Assembly (NCBI GenBank): GCA_026004435.1
Contig: BPJD01000002.1
Span: 124,001-188,000, forward strand
DNA from: Patescibacteria group bacterium
Lineage (GTDB): Bacteria > Patescibacteriota > Microgenomatia > UBA1406 > GWC2-37-13
DNA: 64,000 nt
Direction of reading: 5' to 3'
This document shows positions 25,478 through 33,985 of this stretch, in pieces; position 1 is the first letter of the stretch, and every line of letters begins with the position of its first letter. A program made the position numbers and the translations under genes. Under the pieces are notes generated by a model. The model was not told the DNA's origin, searched no databases, and worked only from the letters and a program-made list of their open reading frames with translations.

Positions 25478-26677
25478 ATGTATAAACCTTCTCAACAAAT
25501 CTTGGAGAACTACGCTAAGGTTCTGATTAATTTTGCCTTAAACAGCGGAAAAGGTTTAAAGCCAAAGGAAGTAGTTTTTCTTGATTTTGAAGAGTCTGCA
25601 AAAGATCTTGGCCTTGAGGTTTACAAAAGAATTATCCTAACCGGCGGACACCCTATTGTCAGAATGTATGATGAAAACTTTAGCCGCGTGTTTTTTGAGT
25701 TGGCAAGCATTAATCAGATTGAGTTTGCGCCGAATGAGTATTATAAAGGGTTAGTTAAAACGATAGATCATAGAGTATCTATATTATCCAACAAAGATCC
25801 TCTTTATTTAAAAGGAGTGCCGGCTGAAAAATTAGTGGCTGCCAATAAATCTGTCTTATTGTTAAAAAGATTAATGTTTGAGAAAGAAGATGCCGGCAAG
25901 TTTACTTGGACATTAGGCTTATATGGAACTAAAAAGCAGGCTGATCAGGCTAAATTGAGTCTTGAAGACTACTGGAGCCAGATTATAAAAGCTTGTTTTT
26001 TAGATACTCCTAACCCTGTAGCTCATTGGAGAAAGGTTTTTGAAGATCTGGAAAGAATCAGAACAAAACTTAATAAATTAAATATTAAAACTATTAAAGT
26101 TACTGCCAAAGACACTGATTTAGTCATTGGCTTGGGTGAAAAAAGATTGTTTGCAGGCGGAAGCGGCAGAAACATTCCATCTTTTGAGCTATTTACATCT
26201 CCAGATTGGCGGTTGGTTGAGGGCAGGGTTTATTTTGATCAGCCATTATACAGGTTTGGCAATCTTCTGCAGGGAGTATACCTTGAGTTTAAAAAAGGAA
26301 GAGTGGTAAAGGCTAAGGCTAAAAAAAATGAAAAGCTGTTACAGCAGATGATTAAGCAAAAAAACGCAGATAAAGTAGGCGAGTTTTCCTTAACAGATAA
26401 AAGGTTTTCTAAAATTGATAAATTTATGGCAAATACTTTGTACGATGAAAACTTCGGCGGCAGTTTTGGCAATATGCATTTAGCTTTGGGCTCATCGTAC
26501 CATGATTGCTTTGCAGGCAATCCTAAAAATCTAAAAGACAAAGATTGGCAAAAACTTGGTTTTAACGACTCTGTTGAGCATACAGACATTGTCCAGTCTC
26601 TTGACAGGGTTGTAGAAGCTGAATTAAACAATGGATCCAAGATATTTTTGTATAAAAATGGGCAGTTTTTAATTTAA
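25478..26677 (+). CDS. M29-family leucyl aminopeptidase (AmpS/PepS type)
   Basis: 399 residues, close to the 400-410 of thermophilic aminopeptidases AmpS/T. The C-terminal metal site can be followed: LFTSPDWRLVEGRVYF (Glu), TLYDENFGGSFGNMHLALGSSY (Glu, His, Tyr) and NDSVEHTDIV (His-x-Asp). N-terminal opening LENYAKVLINFALNSGKGLKPKEVVF is typical. It cleaves N-terminal residues from short peptides in the cytoplasm. Its end overlaps by a few bases the end of the minus-strand antiporter remnant. Confidence 0.88.
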   Translation: MYKPSQQILENYAKVLINFALNSGKGLKPKEVVFLDFEESAKDLGLEVYKRIILTGGHPIVRMYDENFSRVFFELASINQIEFAPNEYYKGLVKTIDHRVSILSNKDPLYLKGVPAEKLVAANKSVLLLKRLMFEKEDAGKFTWTLGLYGTKKQADQAKLSLEDYWSQIIKACFLDTPNPVAHWRKVFEDLERIRTKLNKLNIKTIKVTAKDTDLVIGLGEKRLFAGGSGRNIPSFELFTSPDWRLVEGRVYFDQPLYRFGNLLQGVYLEFKKGRVVKAKAKKNEKLLQQMIKQKNADKVGEFSLTDKRFSKIDKFMANTLYDENFGGSFGNMHLALGSSYHDCFAGNPKNLKDKDWQKLGFNDSVEHTDIVQSLDRVVEAELNNGSKIFLYKNGQFLI

Positions 26678-27711
26678 GATAAGGTATAGCAAATAGCATA
26701 AATAAACAAATATTAAGAATGCTCCTGATCTTTTTTTGGTTTTCCACTTTTGAATTAAAAAGACAAATAAAATAAAGAGCGCAGAAAAAAATAACAAGGC
26801 TATGCTGGCATTAATATTTTCATTGGCTACATAAATGCTTTTGCTGATGCCGTTGAGTAAAAAATAGATTGAATAAGGAAAGTCTATGCCAATTAGAATA
26901 TCAAAAATATTTGAGCCAATGCAATTGGTTATTGCCATATCAGCATAACCTCTTTTTGCCGCTGATATAGATGATAAAAGATCTGGAATCGATGTTCCTA
27001 TTGCCAGTATTGTTAATCCTATGATTGCAGGTGAGATCTGAAGTGCTTTTGCCAAAACAAGAGCTGACTCAATCATAAAATGGGTTAATAGAGTAATTAA
27101 TCCAATTGCTACTGCAAACTTATAAAACAAATTTGGGTACAAATTAACAATTTTATTAAATAAGGCTGAAAGTTTTTTTGATAAGACCGATGTGTCTGCT
27201 GATGTTTCTATTTCTTCTAGTTTAAGTTCTTTAGTTTTATACTTAAATAGTTTTTCCCACACCTTGACTAGGTAGAGATAAACAAGATAAATAAGTATTA
27301 ATATTACTGTTTCCAGGCCAGTTAATCTGTTGTCTTTAAACATAAAGTAAAGCAGTGATATTGTGATTAAATAAAACCCTGTGTCGCGAAGTATAGGGTA
27401 ATTTATTAGTTTTACTCTTCGGATAACTAGGCTGGCGCCTGTAATAACTAAAATATTAAAGATTGCAGAGCCGACAATAGTGCTTATGCCTAAACTGGGA
27501 TTTTGTCTGTCCTTAAAACTGTAAGTAGTGATGTCAACAGCTCTGGCATACTACTGCCTATTGCTATTAAGGTAGAGCCAACTGCCTCTGATGATAGATT
27601 AAGTTTTCTACCTAGTTGTTCAAGTATTGGAACAAAATAATAATCTGTTACAAACGAAAGCAGTTAAAAAATTATGATAAGCTCAATGGTTTTTGCAGCT
27701 ATGATCTGCAT
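26669..27711 (-). pseudogene. Broken Ca2+/cation antiporter (CaCA family)
   Basis: Minus strand, from ATG at 27711. After 15 codons TAA (27664-27666) interrupts the first helix. The frame then continues SSEAVGSTLIAIGSSMPELLTSLLTVLRTDK, which is the alpha-1 repeat. A one-base frameshift at the A4 run (T run 27501-27504) separates it from NPSLGISTIVGSAIFNILVITGAS. Adding one A restores the join. The remainder is open and holds alpha-2 (GLTILAIGTSIPDLLSSISAAKRGYAD ... CIGSNIFDILIG). The two alpha repeats with GSS-x-PE and GTSIPD identify a CaCA (YrbG/NCKX-like) exchanger. With an internal stop plus a frameshift, this is probably a real pseudogene; the 224-codon 3' half may still be translated. 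Confidence 0.8.
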
Positions 27712-27725
27712 CGTTTTAACTTACT

Positions 27726-28733
27726 TTAAAGACTTATAATTTCTTTGTCAACTTTAATGAGCTTTATTTTAATAATTTTAAGTTGCAACAGCAACTTAAA
27801 GACAATATAGACAATTGGCAGTGCAAAATAATAAATAATCTTAGTAATTATTGCTATTGTGAAATAAACTATTAATGAGGTTATTAGAGAGATTATTAAT
27901 CTGTACTTAACTGATAAGTTGTTTAGTCTTTGAATAATCTCTGAAATTATATACTCAATGGCAGGGTAGATATCTATATCCCCTGTTTCTGATAAAGAGA
28001 TTTTCTCAAGAGGAATTACCAGTTTGTTTGTGCCGTAGTTTTGTCTAATCTGTCCTTCTAGTAAGGTTTCTATAGTTTCTTCAAGCAACAGCTTTGAGGC
28101 TTGCTTGCGGTCTTGGATATCTAATCTTTGCTGGAGATCTTTTTCTATTGTGTTGTTTAATATTTGGTTGAATTGTTGATTTATAACAGGTCTTAGGGGT
28201 TGAAGTATTGTCTTTAACGAATCTTCAGTCACCAAATTCCTTTCTGCTGTGTAGAGATTTGTTTGGTAAAAAATTATTAATGTTATTAAGGCCAAAAGTA
28301 TATTAAAACTTAAGTTAAGCAAAGGAGAAACTGTCTCAATTATATTAATCTTGACATAATTGCTGGCTCTGTTTTTTAGTTGTCTATTAATTATATTTAA
28401 TAAATAGTAAAATAGTATAAATAAAATAGCTGAAAGAGTAATTGATCTAGTTTTTATCAAAAAAGGAGTAGAGAATAAAGCCGCGGCCAAACCAAAAGAT
28501 AGTTGTTTGTTTTTCTTTAAACCAAAATCTAAGATTAGCACACAGATCATAAAAGCGATCCAGATCAATAAAGCTGAGATAATCAGCCAGCTATTATTAA
28601 TAATCAGAGTTTTGCTTAATGGGTAAAGATTAAGATGAGACAAAATTAATCCTTCTGCTAATGCAAAAATACTTAAAAATAAAGTTAGTATGTACTTCTT
28701 TAATTTTTCCTGCTGGTAATTGATAGCAAACAT
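27726..28733 (-). CDS. Polytopic membrane protein of unknown function
   Basis: 335 residues: four N-terminal hydrophobic helices (to about residue 110), one helix near 150, a soluble central segment of about 100 residues with helical, Gln/Glu-rich text (LRPVINQQFNQILNNTIEKDLQQRLDIQDRK), then two more helices and a Lys-rich C-terminus. The central part looks extracellular. No motif recognised; similar hypothetical proteins recur in CPR genomes. It lies 14 bases upstream of the antiporter remnant on the same strand. Confidence 0.7.
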   Translation of the reverse strand: MFAINYQQEKLKKYILTLFLSIFALAEGLILSHLNLYPLSKTLIINNSWLIISALLIWIAFMICVLILDFGLKKNKQLSFGLAAALFSTPFLIKTRSITLSAILFILFYYLLNIINRQLKNRASNYVKINIIETVSPLLNLSFNILLALITLIIFYQTNLYTAERNLVTEDSLKTILQPLRPVINQQFNQILNNTIEKDLQQRLDIQDRKQASKLLLEETIETLLEGQIRQNYGTNKLVIPLEKISLSETGDIDIYPAIEYIISEIIQRLNNLSVKYRLIISLITSLIVYFTIAIITKIIYYFALPIVYIVFKLLLQLKIIKIKLIKVDKEIISL

Positions 28734-29062
28734 ATAAAACCAATTTTATCAGAAATGCATTAAAAACTTGATTAGTTCCATTTGGTTTGTTATTGTAATA
28801 ATTAATAGATAAGCATAAAGATGAAATTTTGTTAAATAAAGTTTAACACGGCTGTTTTTTTGTTATAGGATAGGTGTTTGTTTTTGGTTTTAAGATTTTT
28901 AAGGTATTAATGTTTGTTTTGCTGGTTGCCTTAGAGCCTTAAACTATTAGTTTTATTTTTGAGTAAATGTTTTTTGTTTTAGTTGCGACAAAAATATCAA
29001 AATTAAGTTTGAGTCTGCTTGAATTGCGGTTGAGTTTTGGGTAGACTATATGAGTTTAAATT
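28734..29062. other. Intergenic region between divergent genes
   Basis: About 330 bases, T-rich, no open frame worth reporting. The region must carry the divergent promoters of the flanking genes. A weak candidate (TTGCGG, 17 bases, TATATG) ends just before the CBS gene. I see no RNA structure. Confidence 0.4.
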
Positions 29063-30127
29063 ATGAAGGTTAAAGAAATTTTAAAAACAACAGGAATCAT
29101 TAGGACAACAGCAGATGAGACTTTAGCGGCTGTATTGGCAAATCTGCCCTCATCGCACTCTGCGGCGTTTGTTTTTGATTCAGAGGATTATAAAAATTAC
29201 TTAGGAGTAGTAAGTCCTTATTACACAATGATCCGTACTACATATCCGCCGGAAACCAAAGTTGAGACTGTACTTTTTCATTGTCCCAAGCTGTCTTTGA
29301 CCGATGATTTAACTGAGGCAGTCAGACTGATGAATGAGTCAAAGATTCATTATTTGCCTGTGTTTGATGCTAAAAGAGCTTTTGTTGGCATTGCTACAGC
29401 AAGGAGAATAATGCGTAAATTATTAGATGAGAATCTGCTTAATATAAGTGTAGCAGATGTTCTTGCTAAAAAAAAGCAGTTAATAACAATAAATGAAAAT
29501 CAACAGGTCTCTGAGGCATTATCTGTTTTTAAAACCAATAAAGTCTCAAAGCTGGTTTGCGTTGATGATCATAGTCATTTAAGAGGAGTTCTAACCTATT
29601 ATGATCTTATCGCTTTAAGCCTCAGTCCTAAATTTAGAATCAGTTATGGAGACAGGGCAGGCAATAGGCATAAGGACTGGCAAATGCCTGTAAAGAATTT
29701 TATGAAAACATATGTGTTAACTCTTAAGCCAACAGACACTCTATCTTTGGCCGCATCAATGATTTTAGATAAAGAGATAGGCAGTGTTGTTGTTTTGGAC
29801 AACAACAAAAAACCTATTGGTATTATCACTACTAAAGATATTATCTCAGTAATTTTGGAAAATGAGGTTAATTCTTATTCTGACATTGACATTAAAAACA
29901 TTAAAGGCAAAGAATTAGTATCTATTGAGCTGTTTTTAAAAAGATTGTTTAGAAAAACTCAAAAAAAAGATTTTGCTGTAAAGTTTTTTGCAGAAAAAGA
30001 CGGCAAGGTGTTTAAGCTAAGGTTAGATATCAAGATAAAAGATCAGTCTTATCATTTTGACAGAGAGGGAAAAAATTTGTCAGAGCTTATAGCTAAGTTA
30101 GATAAAGCCATTGAAGAAGTGGTTTAA
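29063..30127 (+). CDS. CBS-domain protein with a C-terminal HPF-like segment
   Basis: 354 residues. Four CBS motifs in order (about 1-60, 70-125, 130-190, 210-270), e.g. VEDIL-type KVKEILKTTGIIRTTADETLAAVLANL, LTDDLTEAVRLMNESKIHYLPVFD, ENQQVSEALSVFKTNKVSKLVCVD, PTDTLSLAASMILDKEIGSVVVLD. CBS pairs usually bind AMP/ADP/ATP or similar ligands. Residues 285-354 (KKDFAVKFFAEKDGKVFKLRLDIKI ... YHFDREGKNLSELIAKLDKAIEEV) read like the beta-beta-alpha end of S30AE/HPF ribosome hibernation factors. A ligand-sensing ribosome-associated factor is my inference. The stop overlaps by 4 bases that of the convergent flippase-like gene. Confidence 0.8.
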   Translation: MKVKEILKTTGIIRTTADETLAAVLANLPSSHSAAFVFDSEDYKNYLGVVSPYYTMIRTTYPPETKVETVLFHCPKLSLTDDLTEAVRLMNESKIHYLPVFDAKRAFVGIATARRIMRKLLDENLLNISVADVLAKKKQLITINENQQVSEALSVFKTNKVSKLVCVDDHSHLRGVLTYYDLIALSLSPKFRISYGDRAGNRHKDWQMPVKNFMKTYVLTLKPTDTLSLAASMILDKEIGSVVVLDNNKKPIGIITTKDIISVILENEVNSYSDIDIKNIKGKELVSIELFLKRLFRKTQKKDFAVKFFAEKDGKVFKLRLDIKIKDQSYHFDREGKNLSELIAKLDKAIEEVV

Positions 30128-31113
30128 ACAGTCTTGTTTTTCAGCTTATTAAAGACAAAGTTATAGAAAAAGATTATTCCAAGAATTACTCCAAACCAGA
30201 GGGTTATTAACCTAAATAATAATGTAGCAAATCCTGCGATTGTTGTATCTGTTTTAAGAAAAACTGTTATAAATGATAGCAGAGAGCCTTCTGCAACGCC
30301 AACTCCTCCGGGTATTAGAACAAAGAAGCCTGCGATTGAAGAAAAAGAAAAGATAAATAAAGAAAAAGCCAGAATTTTAAGTCCGCTGAAGCCAAAGTAG
30401 CTTAAAATAAGATATAAAGCATAAGCCTCAAAAAACCAAGCAAAAAGAGATAAAATTAAGGAAACTGTTATTACCTTAAATGTAATAAGTTTTTCAGAGT
30501 TTGAGAAAAAAATTAAAAGCGAGTCTAACACTTTAATATTAGGAAGTTTGTGTTCATATTTTTCAACTAATTTAACTATTTTTTTTCTGTAATGAAAGAC
30601 CAAGTAAAGCAGTAATAAAGGAGCTATAGAAAATATGAATAAAACAGGCACACTGCCTAGAAAATAATAAACTCCAATACAGCCTAAGATCAACATTGCG
30701 ATTCCATCCATAAATCTTTCTAAGATCAAGACAGGAATAAATTTAAATAATCTTTCTCCTGTCTCTTTTTTAAGCAGATATGCTTTTAAAATCTCTCCAG
30801 TTTTGCCCGGAGTTAAGGTCATTGATAAAGTTGACAAAAAAATTATTAGGCTTTGTCTGAAACTAACAGATGTATTGATAACTTTTAGGAAATAAAAGAA
30901 GCGTGCTGATCTGAAGATGTAATTAATAAAAGAAAGCAAAAGCAGAATAATAATAAGCATCCAGTTAAACTCTGCGCTGATCTGAAACAGTTTTTTGATA
31001 TCTAAAAACAAAGTGCCTACAGAGTAAACTGCAATTGCCAAAACAGTAAAAAAAAGTATTTTTCTCTCCTGTTTTACTGGATCAAACTTTCTGATAATAT
31101 CAATTTTTGACAT
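30124..31113 (-). CDS. LPG-synthase TM-region family protein (UPF0104, flippase-like)
   Basis: 329 residues with about eight membrane helices. Family motifs: LSMTLTPGKTGEILKAYLLKKETGE (Pro-Gly and Glu) and LERFMDGIAMLILGCIG near the centre, PGGVGVAEGSLLSF near residue 280. This is the integral part of MprF/AglD-type proteins without the catalytic soluble domain; relatives flip or transfer lipid-linked groups. The neighbouring epimerase and GT39 genes suggest a role in envelope polysaccharide or lipid glycosylation. Confidence 0.85.
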   Translation of the reverse strand: MSKIDIIRKFDPVKQERKILFFTVLAIAVYSVGTLFLDIKKLFQISAEFNWMLIIILLLLSFINYIFRSARFFYFLKVINTSVSFRQSLIIFLSTLSMTLTPGKTGEILKAYLLKKETGERLFKFIPVLILERFMDGIAMLILGCIGVYYFLGSVPVLFIFSIAPLLLLYLVFHYRKKIVKLVEKYEHKLPNIKVLDSLLIFFSNSEKLITFKVITVSLILSLFAWFFEAYALYLILSYFGFSGLKILAFSLFIFSFSSIAGFFVLIPGGVGVAEGSLLSFITVFLKTDTTIAGFATLLFRLITLWFGVILGIIFFYNFVFNKLKNKTV

Positions 31114-31157
31114 TATTTGATATTATATTAAATTGTTATTAAAAACAAGAAAAACTT

Positions 31158-32207
31158 ATGAAGGTTTTAATTACAGGAGCAGCAGGTTTTTTGGGGCTTC
31201 ATCTTGCCAGATACGCTGATAAACTTGATTGGGCAGACAGGCTTTATTTATACGATATTGCTGATTTTGACAAGCAGGATTATCCTAAAAAATCTGTTTT
31301 TATAAAAGGAGATGTTAGAGACAGGGAGTTGTTAAAGTATTATATCTGCAGATCTGATTTTGTGATTCACTCTGCCGCAGCTTTGCCTTTATGGAAAAGA
31401 GCAGAGATAGTTGATGTTAATATTAATGGCACAGAGAATGTACTAAGCCTGAGTTTTGAGCATAAAATAAAGAGAGTAATTCAGATTTCATCTACAGCTG
31501 TCTATGGCGTACCTGAGAAACACCCAATATACGAAGATGATCCTTTAGTAGGAGTTGGTGATTATGGCATCTCAAAAATTGAAGCAGAAAAGCTTTGCCA
31601 GAGTTTTATACAAAAGGGGCTTAACTGTACTATAGTCAGGCCTAAGACATTTGTTGGACCTTTTAGGTTAGGTGTTTTTGAGATACTGTTTGACTGGATC
31701 TATGAAGGCAAAAAAATACCAATGATTGGCAATGGTAAAAATAAGTATCAGTTGTTGGATGTTGCAGATTTGGTTGAGGCTGTTTATCTTTTCTTAAAAG
31801 ACTGGCAGAAAAAAGACTATAATGATGTGTTTAACATCGGAGCTAAAAAATTCTCAACTGTAGCAGATGATCTGAATGCTTTATTTGAGTTTGCCGGTAC
31901 TGGTTCAAGACTTTTGCCTTTTCCAGCAGGATTTGTAAAGTTTTTTTTAGCTTTTTTTTACAACTTAAAGTTGTCTCCGCTTTATCCTTGGGTTTATGCA
32001 ACAGCAGACAAAGATTCCTTTGTTTCAATAGAAAAGATTGAAGAAGTATTGAACTGGTCGCCTAAATACTCTAACTCATCGGCTTTGATCAGAGCTTATA
32101 AATGGTATCTAAAGCATAGAGATGAAATCAAAAATAAAGGTGCTGGAGTAACTCATAGAGTTGGCTGGAAACAAGGGGTGCTGGCTTTGTTTAAAAAGTT
32201 TCTATGA
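31158..32207 (+). CDS. NAD-dependent sugar epimerase/dehydratase (extended SDR)
   Basis: 349 residues. Rossmann fingerprint VLITGAAGFLGLHLARY, acidic residue after strand 2 (YDIADFD), VIHSAAALPLW, catalytic Ser/Thr in QISSTAVYG, and Y-x-x-x-K in GDYGISKIEAEKL. The C-terminal half (VGVFEILFDWIYEGKKIPMIGNGKNKYQLLDVADLVEAV) is the substrate domain. It probably modifies a nucleotide sugar, or is a 3-beta-HSD-like relative. It overlaps the following glycosyltransferase by ATGA, so the two act together. Confidence 0.85.
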   Translation: MKVLITGAAGFLGLHLARYADKLDWADRLYLYDIADFDKQDYPKKSVFIKGDVRDRELLKYYICRSDFVIHSAAALPLWKRAEIVDVNINGTENVLSLSFEHKIKRVIQISSTAVYGVPEKHPIYEDDPLVGVGDYGISKIEAEKLCQSFIQKGLNCTIVRPKTFVGPFRLGVFEILFDWIYEGKKIPMIGNGKNKYQLLDVADLVEAVYLFLKDWQKKDYNDVFNIGAKKFSTVADDLNALFEFAGTGSRLLPFPAGFVKFFLAFFYNLKLSPLYPWVYATADKDSFVSIEKIEEVLNWSPKYSNSSALIRAYKWYLKHRDEIKNKGAGVTHRVGWKQGVLALFKKFL

Positions 32208-33754
32208 AGAAACATCTGGTTTTGTTAAAAAAATTTATACTTGCCAAAAATAGTCTTTGGCTGTTCTTAATTATTCTTTTGGTATCTACTTTTTTTAGAG
32301 TCTGGAATTTAGGTGAAAATCCACTAGGTTTTTTTGCTGATGAGGCGGAAATAGGGTATCTGGGCTACTTGGTTTTGCATAATCCAGAGTTTAGCAAGTT
32401 TCAGATTTTGTTCAGAAATATTGATGGAACAGTTAGGTTGCCTGTTATGGTTTATTCTCAACTGCCTTTTATAGCCTTGTTTGGTCTGTCGGTCTGGTCT
32501 GTAAGATTAACAGCCGCTGTTTATGGCATTTTAACAGTAGTTGTGTTTTATTTTATAGGAAAAGAGATCTTTAAAACCAAACAAGCTGGTTTGGCAACAA
32601 TGTTGGTTATTGGTTTGATGCCTTGGCACATTCATTTATCAAGAATAAATTTTGAGTTAATCAGTTTTATCTTTTGGTCAAGTGTAAGTCTTTGGCTGAT
32701 TCTTAAGTTTAAAAACTCAAAATCTGAACTGCTAATCTTTTTTATGATTGCTTTATGTTTGTTGTTAGTATTTCTAAGTTATCACACTGGACTGCTTCAG
32801 TCTTGGGTTTTTTTTCCGCTTATTTTTATTGTCAAACCAAGAAAAAAAACATTTTATTTGTTGTTAATCTATTGCTTGTTTTTGTCTTGGTTATTTTTAG
32901 AGTTAATTAAGTTAGGTTTGCTTTCCAGATTTTTTCAGGTCAACAGCGCTGAGACTAATCTTAATCTAGGCTCTTTAATAAAGGCTTATTTTAATCATTT
33001 TTCCTTGGAGTTTTTGTTTTTAAAAGGTGATATTGACTTTCCGGGTCAGTTTATTACGCGGCACTCGATGAGAGGTCTGGGTGAACTGCCTATTTTTTAT
33101 TTAATCTTTATTGTTTTGGGATTTGTTTATTTTATGCAACATAAAAAATTGTTTAATTATTTTATAGTTGTTTTGCTAATGCTATTTGTTTATCCGTTCG
33201 GCTCAATGCTTTTGACAGAGAACCCTTTTGCTACAAGATCTTCTTTTGGTATTATTCCATTTACAGTATTGACCTCATCTGGTATTTTATATCTGTTTTC
33301 AATTGTTAAGAAAAAACAATTAAGGTTAAGTCTGGCTGTTTTTCTTGCTGTTGTGTTTTGCTTTTACTCTGTATTTCTTTTTAAAAAGCTAAGAGATTAT
33401 CCTTTATACTCATCTGATTTTTGGGGGTTTCAGTATGGTTTTCAGCAGGGGCTGGAGATCTTAAAACAAAACGAGGACAAATATGATGCTTTATATATAA
33501 CGCATTTTTTCAATAATCCTCTAATTTTGTTTTCGTTTTTTAATGAATCAATTAAATGTAGTAAATGCAAAATAGCCTCAAATCCAGTTGCTGTAAATCT
33601 TGACAAAAAAGAGTTATTTGTGATCAGACCTGTTGATCTATCTGCTGTCATCAGTAATAATAATCTAAACTATAAAATCATAGATTCAATACTGCTTCCT
33701 AACCGACAGGTTGAGTTGGTTGTTGTTGAGTTTTCCCAAAAACAAGCAATGTAG
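32204..33754 (+). CDS. GT39-type membrane glycosyltransferase (PMT/ArnT-like)
   Basis: 516 residues with an N-terminal helix, FFADEAEIGYLGYLVL (the acidic DE motif of the first outer loop), then ten or more membrane helices and a soluble outer C-terminal segment of about 90 residues. Motif LMPWHIHLSRINFE is typical of the family. It would transfer a sugar from a polyprenyl phosphate carrier to an acceptor on the outer face. It is coupled to the upstream epimerase by a 4-base overlap. The exact acceptor is unknown. Confidence 0.85.
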   Translation: MKKHLVLLKKFILAKNSLWLFLIILLVSTFFRVWNLGENPLGFFADEAEIGYLGYLVLHNPEFSKFQILFRNIDGTVRLPVMVYSQLPFIALFGLSVWSVRLTAAVYGILTVVVFYFIGKEIFKTKQAGLATMLVIGLMPWHIHLSRINFELISFIFWSSVSLWLILKFKNSKSELLIFFMIALCLLLVFLSYHTGLLQSWVFFPLIFIVKPRKKTFYLLLIYCLFLSWLFLELIKLGLLSRFFQVNSAETNLNLGSLIKAYFNHFSLEFLFLKGDIDFPGQFITRHSMRGLGELPIFYLIFIVLGFVYFMQHKKLFNYFIVVLLMLFVYPFGSMLLTENPFATRSSFGIIPFTVLTSSGILYLFSIVKKKQLRLSLAVFLAVVFCFYSVFLFKKLRDYPLYSSDFWGFQYGFQQGLEILKQNEDKYDALYITHFFNNPLILFSFFNESIKCSKCKIASNPVAVNLDKKELFVIRPVDLSAVISNNNLNYKIIDSILLPNRQVELVVVEFSQKQAM

Positions 33755-33985
33755 TTTGTCAGCAATTTTTAACCACAGGATTAGTCTTATTTGTCCCTGT
33801 ATGTTTAAAAGTTTATTATAGTCTTGAAGGCTTGAACAGATTATCAGCAAAGTTAAAGTTTAAATTTTTATTTTCAAGAAAGGCATATTTTTAACTGGTC
33901 GTATTATATAGAGTCAAGTATATTAGTAAAACTCTGTTTAAATCTAAAAAAACAACTTGTGCAACTTGAGTGGTAGTTTTGAAGT

